The notes below the pieces were generated by a model, which was not told the origin of the DNA, made no database searches, and saw only the letters and a program-made list of their open reading frames with translations. From Chryseobacterium sp. G0162 (GTDB lineage: Bacteria; Bacteroidota; Bacteroidia; Flavobacteriales; Weeksellaceae), in assembly GCF_003815715.1 (NCBI RefSeq), contig NZ_CP033922.1:2076001-2140000 (forward strand): a stretch of 64,000 nucleotides of DNA, read 5' to 3'. Positions 28,828 to 37,767 of the stretch are shown in pieces (the stretch's first letter is position 1; each line of letters starts with the position of its first letter). Made by a program: the position numbers and the translations under genes.

Positions 28828-30143
28828 TAAGACCACTTGTTAAAGAAGATGCATTGACTTCATACCAATGGAGAAATGATCCTGAAATCTGGAAATATAC
28901 AGGTTCCAGACCAGATATTACAATAACGAAGGAAATAGAATCCGAGTGGATTGAAAAAGTACTGCAGGATGATACCAGTAAAAGATTTGCTATTGTATGC
29001 AATGAAGAATATATTGGAAATGTACAGCTTACTAATATTGATAAGTATTCTGCTGAGTTTCATATTTTCATTGGTAAAAAAGAATTTTGGGGAAAAGGGA
29101 TTTCTCAATTGGCAACATACCAAATATTATACTTTGCTAAAGAGGTTTTAAAACTAGAAGAGGTTTATCTGTCTGTAAAATCAGAAAATATTGCTGCTGT
29201 AAAATCTTATCAAAAAAATAATTTTGTTATTAAAGAACAAACTGAAGGAGAGATTACCATGTCAGTAGTATTATCTGAGCTTCCCAATACCGTTGTAAGT
29301 ATATTTATGATGATATATAATCATGGGAAATACCTGAAAGAATGTCTTGATAATATCCTATTGCAAAAAACAAATTTCAACTACGATATTGTAATAGGTG
29401 AAGATTGTTCTCAGGATAATTCCAGAGAAATATTACTTACTTATCAAAAGCTATATCCCGGAAAGTTTAAACTTCTGCTCCATCCTCAAAATATCGGAGC
29501 CATGAAGAATCAAAATGAAACATTTAAAAACTGTACGGGTAAATATATCGCAATTTGTGAAGGTGATGATTACTGGACAGATCCACTAAAACTTCAAAAA
29601 CAAGTAGATTTTTTAGAGGAAAATAAAGATTGTGTCCTATGTTTTCACAAAGTGAAAATAGTAAAACCAACAGGTGAACTCGTAGATGATTTCATCACTA
29701 AGGTTCCTGAAAATTTTGAGTTAAGAGAAACATTAGCAAAAAAACTAAATTATATACATACTCCTTCAGTTCTTTTCAGAAATGTAATACAAACAGAAGT
29801 GGATGCCATGGAGTTTAAAAACTCGCCTATTGGAGATTATTTCCTCTATATGATGTTGACAAAATATGGAAAAATAGGATATCTAGAAGATTCTATGGCA
29901 GTGTACAGATATGGTGTGGGTATATTTAGTTCTTTAAACAGGCTTAAACACATCAAGGTCAATATATTATTGTTTACTAATCTCTATTCTTATGAAAAAG
30001 ACCCTGTAATAAAAGAGATTTTTTACCAACATCTTCAGGATGCCCTTTCATTAGTAGATGAAGAATTTCAGAAAAGTGATAGAATTCTTAATTCAAGAAG
30101 ACATAAATTAGTTGAAAAGATATATAGGTTTTTGAAAAAATAA
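28812..30143 (+). CDS. Fusion of a GNAT acyltransferase and a family 2 glycosyltransferase
   Basis: Residues 1 to about 155 form a GNAT domain (MYNVLIRPLVKEDALTSYQW at the start, acyl-CoA loop FWGKGIS at 92-98, and ENIAAVKSYQKNNF). Residues from about 160 form a GT2 domain (VVSIFMMIYNHGKYLKECLD, IGEDCSQDNS, and EGDDYWTDP with the acidic pair at 252-253). The frame is continuous across the junction with no stop or shift. The likely work is N-acylation of an amino sugar and its transfer to the chain. It overlaps the preceding gene by 16 bases. Confidence 0.87.
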   Translation: MYNVLIRPLVKEDALTSYQWRNDPEIWKYTGSRPDITITKEIESEWIEKVLQDDTSKRFAIVCNEEYIGNVQLTNIDKYSAEFHIFIGKKEFWGKGISQLATYQILYFAKEVLKLEEVYLSVKSENIAAVKSYQKNNFVIKEQTEGEITMSVVLSELPNTVVSIFMMIYNHGKYLKECLDNILLQKTNFNYDIVIGEDCSQDNSREILLTYQKLYPGKFKLLLHPQNIGAMKNQNETFKNCTGKYIAICEGDDYWTDPLKLQKQVDFLEENKDCVLCFHKVKIVKPTGELVDDFITKVPENFELRETLAKKLNYIHTPSVLFRNVIQTEVDAMEFKNSPIGDYFLYMMLTKYGKIGYLEDSMAVYRYGVGIFSSLNRLKHIKVNILLFTNLYSYEKDPVIKEIFYQHLQDALSLVDEEFQKSDRILNSRRHKLVEKIYRFLKK

Positions 30144-30193
30144 AAAGTTTCATCTAAACTAATAAATCTATATTTATATAAAAGAAACCGTAA

Positions 30194-31942
30194 ATGTTAC
30201 AGGATCTTCAAAATAAACTTGCCATCATAATTCCTTACTACAAGATAGATTTTTTTGAAAAAACTATCCAGTCTCTTGTTGCTCAAACCAATAAGGACTT
30301 TACATTGTACATTGGAAATGATGCAAGCCCCAATAATCCTCTACCTATTCTCACTCAATACCTCAATCCTGAAGAGTACCATTACTTTGATTATAAAGAA
30401 AACGTAGGCGGCAAAAATTTAGCTTTGCAGTGGGAAAGAGTACTGGAAAATATACATGAAGACTGGTTTCTTATTTTAGGCGATGATGATACCATTTCAG
30501 AAAATTTTGTTGATGAATTCTATAAAAACCTTAAGACTGTAGAAGAAAATAAGATCAATGTGATCAAATATTCTCAGGCATTAATTGATGAGAATGACCA
30601 AATTCTCACTTCTTTTACAACATATAAACCTATAGAATCTTCAACCAACTTATGGCTTCAAAAACTTTATGACGGGCATCGTTCAAGTTTGTCAGAGCAT
30701 ATTTTCAGAAGAATTTCATATCAAAAATATAAATTTAAAGAACTTCCTTTAGCCTGGCATACGGATGATTTAGCAGTATTGGAATTTTCTGATTTCGGAT
30801 CAGTTTATTTTATTAATCATGCTCAAACATTTGTACGGATCTCCTCAGCAAGTATTTCCGGAGATGTAGAAAATACCACTTATCAGGAACAGAAAACAGA
30901 CGCCAGATATCAGTTTTTTGGATATCTGATAACGGCTTATTATGATAAATTCCCTGTAGAGACGCTGAAAAAATTAATCAATGTGCACCTGCATTTTTGC
31001 TGGCAGCATAAAAAGAAATTGAATATTGATCTGTATAAGCTTTACTATTATTTAAAAAGCTACAAACAGCTGTTGGGAGTTCCGCGGAAAAAGTATTTGT
31101 TGCTGAAAAATCATAATCCTGTATGGGACCTGCAACATTATACTGCAAAACTCCATAAAGTAAAAAATAAATATCTGTACCAGTATCTTATTCGGTATGA
31201 TCAACATGTAAAATCCCAGAGACAAAATCCTTTAAGTATTCCTGTGATTATCATTAATTTTAATCAGTTACATTATCTGAAACAGTTAATAAGCTTTTTA
31301 CAGGAAAGAAAATTTGAGAATATTGTTATTATAGACAATAAGTCGGATTACCCTCCGCTTCTTGACTATTATCAGTCTATTGATAAAACAGTAACAATAG
31401 AAAGAATGAACGGAAATTTCGGACATAAAGTTTTTTTTGACCACAAAGATTTACAGGAAAAATATGGTAATGGCTATTTTATATTAACTGATCCTGATAT
31501 TGTTCCCAATAAAGAACTCCCTCAAAACTTTATGACGGAAATGATCTCTAAGATGGATAAATATTATAATACCATAACCAAGGTGGGATTTGCTTTGGAT
31601 ATAGAAACCATTCCTGATTATTTTCCATTAAAATCCAAAGTAATTAAATGGGAAAGTAACTTCTGGACGAACAAACTGGAAGACGAGGTATATTCTGCAC
31701 TTGTAGATACAACCTTTGCCCTGTACAAACCTTATTATCCAATAAAATTCAACAATTTACCCTTTTTAGAAGGAATAAGAATGGGTGGTAATTACACTGC
31801 TTTACATGGTGGTTGGTATATGGATCCTCAAAATTATACAGAAGAATATCTGCACTACATCCAATCGGTGGATAAATCAAGTTCGTGGAAACTGGATGCA
31901 AAAGGAGGACATGACAATAAAGGAATCGCAAAATATGAATAA
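30194..31942 (+). CDS. Two-domain glycosyltransferase
   Basis: The 582-residue protein has an N-terminal GT2 domain (IIIPYYKIDFFEKTIQSLV, GNDASPNN, GDDDT at 96-100). A second GT-A-like domain starts near residue 349 (IPVIIINFNQLHYLKQLISF, IIDNKSDYPP, LTDPDIVP near 431). A helical linker of about 100 residues lies between them. Two active sites in one chain are common in enzymes that add two sugars in turn, as in polymerising glycosyltransferases. Acceptor and donors are unknown. Confidence 0.8.
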   Translation: MLQDLQNKLAIIIPYYKIDFFEKTIQSLVAQTNKDFTLYIGNDASPNNPLPILTQYLNPEEYHYFDYKENVGGKNLALQWERVLENIHEDWFLILGDDDTISENFVDEFYKNLKTVEENKINVIKYSQALIDENDQILTSFTTYKPIESSTNLWLQKLYDGHRSSLSEHIFRRISYQKYKFKELPLAWHTDDLAVLEFSDFGSVYFINHAQTFVRISSASISGDVENTTYQEQKTDARYQFFGYLITAYYDKFPVETLKKLINVHLHFCWQHKKKLNIDLYKLYYYLKSYKQLLGVPRKKYLLLKNHNPVWDLQHYTAKLHKVKNKYLYQYLIRYDQHVKSQRQNPLSIPVIIINFNQLHYLKQLISFLQERKFENIVIIDNKSDYPPLLDYYQSIDKTVTIERMNGNFGHKVFFDHKDLQEKYGNGYFILTDPDIVPNKELPQNFMTEMISKMDKYYNTITKVGFALDIETIPDYFPLKSKVIKWESNFWTNKLEDEVYSALVDTTFALYKPYYPIKFNNLPFLEGIRMGGNYTALHGGWYMDPQNYTEEYLHYIQSVDKSSSWKLDAKGGHDNKGIAKYE

Positions 31943-31993
31943 CAAGGTCACTTAAAAAGTCTTTATAAGAAAATTGTAACACAAACGCTGATA

Positions 31994-32662
31994 ATGATTA
32001 TAGGAAATGGGCTTATCGCCAACTCATTAAAAAAAATTGATTCAGAAGAGTATTTATTCTTTGCCTCAGGAGTATCCAATTCATTGGAAACAAGAACTTC
32101 TGAGTTCGAGAGAGAACTGTCTCTTTTGAAGACAGTCTCCGCAGAAAACAAGGAAAAGAAATTAATTTACTTTTCTACGCTCAGTATTCATGATCAATCC
32201 AAACAAAACAGTCAGTATGTGATTCATAAAAAAGGAATTGAAGATTATATTGAAAATAATATTGAAAATTACCTGATATTGAGAATAGGAAATATTGTAG
32301 GAAAAGGAGGAAACCCCAACACTCTTTTCAACTTCCTGAAAACTCAGATTTTTAATGACTGTAAATTCCCAATACATCTGAAAGCAAGAAGAATACTTTT
32401 AGACATTGATGATATTCCAAAATTTATAACGCCCCATTGTCTGAATACCCATAATAAAGTAATCAATTTTTCTTATCCCTATTATTACGATCTCAAGGAA
32501 ATCGTAAGTGCCATTGAAAAAGAAATCCATAAAAAAGGGAGGTATTCAGAATCTGATGAAGGAGATTTTTATAAAATAGATTTTGATAAAGAAATTATTA
32601 GTTTTTTCTCCACAATAAGCCCAGAGGATTATTTAAAAAATCTAACCCAAAAATACATTTAA
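31994..32662 (+). CDS. Short NAD(P)-binding Rossmann (SDR-like) protein
   Basis: The 222-residue protein begins with a short Rossmann loop (MIIGNGLIANSL) and has a YFSTLSIHD segment followed by YVIHKKGIEDYI, which gives an SDR-like Ser/Tyr-xxx-Lys arrangement, and then LRIGNIVGKGGNP. It is shorter than typical extended SDR sugar epimerases and dehydratases (about 300 residues). It could act on a nucleotide sugar, but no specific reaction can be assigned. Confidence 0.65.
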   Translation: MIIGNGLIANSLKKIDSEEYLFFASGVSNSLETRTSEFERELSLLKTVSAENKEKKLIYFSTLSIHDQSKQNSQYVIHKKGIEDYIENNIENYLILRIGNIVGKGGNPNTLFNFLKTQIFNDCKFPIHLKARRILLDIDDIPKFITPHCLNTHNKVINFSYPYYYDLKEIVSAIEKEIHKKGRYSESDEGDFYKIDFDKEIISFFSTISPEDYLKNLTQKYI

Positions 32663-32663
32663 A

Positions 32664-33614
32664 ATGGCGAATATATATGTTATTATTGTTACTTACAATG
32701 CCATGAAATGGGCAGAAAGATGTTTCAGCAGCTTAAGAAACTCTTCTGTTCCGGTACAATGTATTACGATAGACAATGGTTCTACAGATGGAACCCAGGA
32801 ATATATAAAAACCCACTTTCCGGAAGTAGATTTTATACAGTCTCCGGAAAATCTTGGTTTTGGAAAAGCCAACAATCTGGGAATAGAAAAAGCCCATAAA
32901 CAAGGAGCTGATTTTTTTTATCTGATGAATCAGGATGCCTGGATTTATCCGGACAGTCTTCAAAAAGTTTTGGACGTGTACAATAACTATCCGGACAATA
33001 AACAGATTGGAATTCTAAGCCCAATGCACCTTGACGGAAGTGAAAAAAAACTGGATCTTCACTTTGAAAATTATTTAGCCAAAGACTTACGAAACAACAG
33101 AATGCTTTCAGACATCTATTTTGATGAAGTAAAAGCATACTATGAAATTGGTTTTGTAAATGCGGCTCATTGGTGCATTCCAAGAGCAATTATCGAAAAA
33201 ATAGGAGGTTTCAATCCTTATTTTTTCCATGGCGCTGAAGACTATGAATACGTTAACCGTGTCACTTATTTCGGACTTAAAATAGTGGTATGCTCCCAAA
33301 GTAAAGTGGTACATGATACTGTACAGTCCTTTTATAAGCAGGAGCCCAAGGACAAAGCAGAATTATTGAAAAATAAAAGGCTTTCTATGATTATGCAGCG
33401 GGAAACGAAATATCTTGATCCCAATTATCATTATGACACCAAAAGAGAAAAAAAGGCACTCTTTTCTTTTGCTTTGAAAATGGGAGCTAAGGGAAATATT
33501 AGTGAATATAAATTTTATATGGAACAATATAAATATTTCTCAGGGAAATTTAATGAGATCGAAAGAGCCAGAAAAACAGCAATGACGGGTCTGCATCCGT
33601 TCCTGAATCTTTAA
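32664..33614 (+). CDS. Family 2 glycosyltransferase (paralogue A1)
   Basis: The 316-residue protein has VIIVTYNAMKWAERCF, TIDNGSTDGTQEYI, the LGFGKANNLGIEKA motif, and YLMNQDAWIYPDS in place of a standard DxD. This pattern is that of rhamnosyltransferase-like GT2 enzymes. It shares long identical stretches with the gene at 37768-38691, so the two arose by duplication. It starts one base after the SDR-like gene. Confidence 0.88.
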   Translation: MANIYVIIVTYNAMKWAERCFSSLRNSSVPVQCITIDNGSTDGTQEYIKTHFPEVDFIQSPENLGFGKANNLGIEKAHKQGADFFYLMNQDAWIYPDSLQKVLDVYNNYPDNKQIGILSPMHLDGSEKKLDLHFENYLAKDLRNNRMLSDIYFDEVKAYYEIGFVNAAHWCIPRAIIEKIGGFNPYFFHGAEDYEYVNRVTYFGLKIVVCSQSKVVHDTVQSFYKQEPKDKAELLKNKRLSMIMQRETKYLDPNYHYDTKREKKALFSFALKMGAKGNISEYKFYMEQYKYFSGKFNEIERARKTAMTGLHPFLNL

Positions 33615-33620
33615 ATAAGA

Positions 33621-34415
33621 ATGAATATGGAAAAACTACCCATAAGCATCTGCATTCTTTCCTGGAAAACAGGAAAAACACTGAAAAATACGCTGAAATC
33701 ATATAAAAAGTATGGACTTCTGGATATGATTGATGATATTGTTATTCTTTTTCAGGAGGTAAGTGAGTCAGATAAAAAGCTGGCAGATCAATATAAAGTA
33801 AGATATATAGGACTAAAGGATAATATAGGTATCGGAAAAGGAATGAAAATGCTGGCAGAAAATGCGGCCTGTGAAAATATTCTTTTCCTGGAACATGACT
33901 TTGAGCTTGTCGAAGATCAAAAAATCGTATTTTCTCGGCTTAAAAGTGGTCTTGAGATGCTGAACAACGGCTTTGACGTAGTCCGTTACAGAAGTAGAAA
34001 AACACCCGGTTACCCTCTGATTTCAATCAGGCACAAAGGAAATGAGCTAAATTATTATGATGACTGGCATGAGTGTACTTCACCTCATCTTCTGGAATCT
34101 TTGCACTGGCTTGATCCTGCCTCAGAATTTCCGGATAAAATTCAAAAGCAAGGTGAGTACTTTGTGACCACTTCACGCTGGGCCAACTGGACCAATAATC
34201 CTTATCTTGTAAGAAAAAGTTTTTTACTGGAAACCATTATTCCTTTTTCAGGAGAGACGGTCTCTCTGGAAAGAAATATCGCAGCCTGGTGGGTAAAGCA
34301 AAACTTCAGGATTGCACAAGGCGAAGGACTTTTTAAACATAATGATCTTACCAAATATGCAAAAAAAACGATTATTCAGAAGATCATAGGAAGACTGAAA
34401 AACAAACTTAAATAA
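33621..34415 (+). CDS. Putative glycosyltransferase (GT2-like)
   Basis: The 264-residue protein has a GT2-like start (PISICILSWKTGKTLKNTLK), GLKDNIGIGKGMKMLAENA, and an acidic segment ENILFLEHDFEL that may take the DxD role. It is shorter than most GT2 enzymes. It sits six bases after the preceding glycosyltransferase gene. An alternative start is the ATG at 33627. Confidence 0.7.
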   Translation: MNMEKLPISICILSWKTGKTLKNTLKSYKKYGLLDMIDDIVILFQEVSESDKKLADQYKVRYIGLKDNIGIGKGMKMLAENAACENILFLEHDFELVEDQKIVFSRLKSGLEMLNNGFDVVRYRSRKTPGYPLISIRHKGNELNYYDDWHECTSPHLLESLHWLDPASEFPDKIQKQGEYFVTTSRWANWTNNPYLVRKSFLLETIIPFSGETVSLERNIAAWWVKQNFRIAQGEGLFKHNDLTKYAKKTIIQKIIGRLKNKLK

Positions 34416-34425
34416 CACTTTTAAG

Positions 34426-35388
34426 ATGAAAATTCTTTTTCATGAAGATGAACTCAATTACAGAGGGACTTCCATCGCAGTATACGATTACGCAGATTTT
34501 AATGAAAAATATCTGGGGAACGAATCTATCATTGTATATAACAAAAATGCAAAGACCAATCACCCGTTGGGCATTGAAAAATTTGAAAAAAGATTCCGGG
34601 TACATGGCTATTCAGATTTCAGTGAAGTAGATCAGCTTATCCGTGAAGATAATATAGATCTTTTTTATGCCATCAAAAACGGGAATATCGATGGGATAGA
34701 TACTAAGGAGTGTAAATCCGCAATACACAGTGTTTTCAAACATTTTGAACCGCATGGAGATGTATATGCATATGTTTCCGAATGGCTGAGCCAGGAAATG
34801 ACCGGTTCAAAATATCCTTATGTTCCTCATATGGTTAATTTTGAGTCACAGACCCACGAGGATTTGAGAGCAGAATTTAATATTCCTCCAAAAGCAAAAG
34901 TATTTGGATATTATGGTGGACATATCAGCTTTAACATTCTTTTTGCTCAAAAAACGATTGAGGAGATCGCTTCAAAATACAAGGATATCTATTTCATTTT
35001 TATGGGAGTAGATCCTTTCATCAAGAAAAAATGGTGGAAATCGGTTCCTTCTAATATTATATTTCTTCCGCCAAGTTCGGACATTATCATGAAACAGAAA
35101 TTCATCAATACGTGCAGCGCATTACTTCATGCCCGTGAAAGAGGAGAAACTTTCGGAATTACCGTGGCTGAATTTGCCATTATGGGAAAACCTGTGATTG
35201 CTTTTGCCAACCCTCCAGAAAAAGCCCACATTACTCATTTACAGGATAAAGCATATTATTATAATGATAGTAAAGAGCTAAAGTCCATTATCCTGGATGC
35301 AGACCTCACTTTATCTGCAAAAGAACTCTATGAAAAATTTCTCCCTCATCCGGTAATGGATACATTTAAAAAGGTTTTTATTGATTAA
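34426..35388 (+). CDS. Glycosyltransferase (GT4/GT-B-like)
   Basis: The 320-residue protein has a GT-B-type C-terminal half: KAKVFGYYGG, a helix with KYKDIYFIFMGVDPF, and ARERGETFGITVAEFAIMGKPVIAF, which matches the donor-binding E-x7-E region of GT4 enzymes. The N-terminal half (MKILFHEDELNYRGTS) is the acceptor domain. Donor and acceptor are unknown. It probably belongs to the same transcript as its neighbours. Confidence 0.75.
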   Translation: MKILFHEDELNYRGTSIAVYDYADFNEKYLGNESIIVYNKNAKTNHPLGIEKFEKRFRVHGYSDFSEVDQLIREDNIDLFYAIKNGNIDGIDTKECKSAIHSVFKHFEPHGDVYAYVSEWLSQEMTGSKYPYVPHMVNFESQTHEDLRAEFNIPPKAKVFGYYGGHISFNILFAQKTIEEIASKYKDIYFIFMGVDPFIKKKWWKSVPSNIIFLPPSSDIIMKQKFINTCSALLHARERGETFGITVAEFAIMGKPVIAFANPPEKAHITHLQDKAYYYNDSKELKSIILDADLTLSAKELYEKFLPHPVMDTFKKVFID

Positions 35389-35430
35389 AGAATATTTTTT
35401 ATCCCATTTAAAACCAGCTAGCAAATAATT

Positions 35431-36555
35431 ATGAAAACGAAAATCATCAATTATATAATAGGATTGATCTTTCTCATTTACTACTGTATCTGTATTTCCA
35501 ACAGTTACATTCAGCTCGTTTTTCATAAAAACGGTTGGTATCTTGGTGAATGGCTTATTAGCTATCAGGATGGAGGGTTCAAGCGAAGAGGACTTTTAGG
35601 AACTCTGTTTATTGTCCTCAACGAACTTACCAATATCAAGCTCGAATTCCTTGTATTTGCATTTGTATCTATAGTCTATGCTGTCTTTTTCACGCTGTTG
35701 ATCCAATTGTTCATGCAGAAGAAAAATACGCTGCTCACCATAAGTATTGTACTGCTTCCTGCAGGAATGGGAATGGTCTTGAAAGATCCTACCATTATTG
35801 CAAAAAAGGAGATCATCATTTTCCTGTTGTATTTGATTTATTTTTTAAGGCTTGAAAGTAAAAAGACAGTAAAAGATATTGCAGTCAGTTTTTTTATTAT
35901 TCTCGCAATCCTGAATCATGAAGCAGCTTTCTTTTATATCCCATTTGTAAGCTTTACCTATTTTGTTAAAGACAATTCTCCCTCTTTTATAAAGATAAAA
36001 AAAATAATACTTTACCATTTAGCACCTGCAGTTGTTACGATGTTACTGTTGTATAAATTCGGATACAGCATAAGTACCCCACACTCTATCCAATTTCTAC
36101 AGGAACATGGACTGACATTGGTTCTTAAAGGGATTTACGGCTATGATCCTAATTATAATGTACTGAAATTTTATAAAGCTCATTCATATGGTTATTTTAC
36201 CTACCTCATCAGTTTATTTTTTGCAACAATAACATATTATATTTATTGCAGATCAAACGAAATAAGCATCAGCAAAAAGTTTCTGGTTGTACAGGCTATT
36301 TTCCTTATCCCATTATTTTATGTGGCTTACGATTGGGGAAGATGGATCAATATTTTCTTTACCCTATTAACGATCTTTATTGCTGGCGAACCACAATTGG
36401 TTAGTACTTTTAAAAAAAATATTACAGCACTCGTATTGATTCTGTTTAATTCATTATGGAAAATGCTCCTTTTTACAGCAGGCTTCCTTACCTTCCCGGC
36501 CGTTGACACCATTATAAAAAAACTGTATTACTTTATTTATTTTAAACTTTTTTAA
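35431..36555 (+). CDS. Unrecognised polytopic membrane protein (paralogue B1)
   Basis: The 374-residue protein has roughly nine or ten hydrophobic segments. I do not recognise its family. Motifs conserved with its neighbour are YQDGGFKRRGL, KDP followed by a KKE or RKE segment, HEAAFFYIPFV (HEAAYFYLPFV in the neighbour), YGYDPNYNVL and DWGRWINIFF. The charged motifs between membrane segments are compatible with a GT-C-type glycosyltransferase, a polymerase or a ligase; this is inference. It lies between glycosyltransferase genes. Confidence 0.7.
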   Translation: MKTKIINYIIGLIFLIYYCICISNSYIQLVFHKNGWYLGEWLISYQDGGFKRRGLLGTLFIVLNELTNIKLEFLVFAFVSIVYAVFFTLLIQLFMQKKNTLLTISIVLLPAGMGMVLKDPTIIAKKEIIIFLLYLIYFLRLESKKTVKDIAVSFFIILAILNHEAAFFYIPFVSFTYFVKDNSPSFIKIKKIILYHLAPAVVTMLLLYKFGYSISTPHSIQFLQEHGLTLVLKGIYGYDPNYNVLKFYKAHSYGYFTYLISLFFATITYYIYCRSNEISISKKFLVVQAIFLIPLFYVAYDWGRWINIFFTLLTIFIAGEPQLVSTFKKNITALVLILFNSLWKMLLFTAGFLTFPAVDTIIKKLYYFIYFKLF

Positions 36556-36588
36556 AATAAAAACACAACCCTTGTTTAAAGAACGAGC

Positions 36589-37722
36589 ATGAAAACGAAA
36601 ATAATTAATTATATCCTTGGTTTAACATTTAGCCTTTACTACTTTGTAAGTATTACAACTTCTTATACCCTTATCATAGTAAAAAAAGGAGGTTGGTGTT
36701 TCGGAGACTGGATCATCAATTATCAGGATGGAGGATTCAAACGAAGAGGTCTTTTCGGAACTCTGTTTATGTGGATCAATGAACTCACCCATATTAAGCT
36801 TGAGTATATTGTATTCGCATTTGTAGCTGTACTTTATACTGCCATTTTTTATCTTTTGTTCAAACTCTTTTGGAATGAAAAGAACAATCTTCTTGTCATC
36901 GCTTTACTTCTGCTTCCGGTAGGTTTTGGAATGATGGTAAAAGATCCTAATATTGCTACAAGAAAAGAGATGCTGTTTTTTTTCCTGTACCTTCTCTACC
37001 TCTTATGTCTGCGGTCAAAGGTTATTATTAAAGATATCACCATCACTGTTTTTATCATTATTGCCCTTTTAACCCATGAGGCAGCTTACTTTTATTTGCC
37101 ATTTGTAGGATTAGCCTATTTCATGAAAAATGAGGGTTCTTCGTCTGATAAACTCAAAAAAATACTGTTTTATCAGTTTATTCCTGCCACCATCATCATG
37201 GTTTTTCTTTATAAATTTGGAATCAGTTTAAGGACAGAAAATACAATACCTTTCTTTAAAGCTCATGGATTGGTACTTGAGGAAATGGGAATTTTTGATT
37301 ACGACCCCAATTATGACGTTCTGGGATATTATCAATCTCACTCTTATGATTATCAAACCTACGGAATAAGCATATTATTAGGTGCGTTGACAGTCTATAT
37401 ATATTGCAAATTCAATAGAATTAAGATCAATACCCTATTCCTGATTATACAGATTCTTTTTTTGATTCCATTGTTCTATCTGGCCGTAGATTGGGGAAGA
37501 TGGGTGAATATATTTTTCTCACTCTTGACTATATTTATTATAACAGAACAAAGAGCGGTTCTAAGCAAAAAACAGGAAGTTATTGCTGTGATATTAATTT
37601 TATTTAATCTTTCCTGGAGAATGATGCTGATGACTCAGGGATTCTTAACTTTCCCTCAGTTTGATGCGTTTCTTAAGCAAATCTACTATTTTTTGTATTT
37701 TAGAATCACCAATTTGTTTTAG
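36589..37722 (+). CDS. Unrecognised polytopic membrane protein (paralogue B2)
   Basis: This 377-residue protein is a close relative of the one encoded 33 bases upstream. It starts identically (MKTKIINYI) and shares YQDGGFKRRGL, HEAAYFYLPFV, DYDPNYDVL and DWGRWVNIFF. Topology looks the same. Conservation is strongest around the charged motifs, as expected if they form an active site. Function is unknown. The duplication with divergence suggests that the two act on different but related substrates. Confidence 0.7.
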   Translation: MKTKIINYILGLTFSLYYFVSITTSYTLIIVKKGGWCFGDWIINYQDGGFKRRGLFGTLFMWINELTHIKLEYIVFAFVAVLYTAIFYLLFKLFWNEKNNLLVIALLLLPVGFGMMVKDPNIATRKEMLFFFLYLLYLLCLRSKVIIKDITITVFIIIALLTHEAAYFYLPFVGLAYFMKNEGSSSDKLKKILFYQFIPATIIMVFLYKFGISLRTENTIPFFKAHGLVLEEMGIFDYDPNYDVLGYYQSHSYDYQTYGISILLGALTVYIYCKFNRIKINTLFLIIQILFLIPLFYLAVDWGRWVNIFFSLLTIFIITEQRAVLSKKQEVIAVILILFNLSWRMMLMTQGFLTFPQFDAFLKQIYYFLYFRITNLF

Positions 37723-37767
37723 AACCTGGGAAACTCATTAAGCCCAATAAAAATATTAAAATAAAAA

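Noticed and set aside
32693..33314. Several antisense open frames over the GT2 gene at 32664
   Set aside because: They mirror the similar frame over the paralogue at 37768-38691 because both genes share sequence; no independent coding sign.
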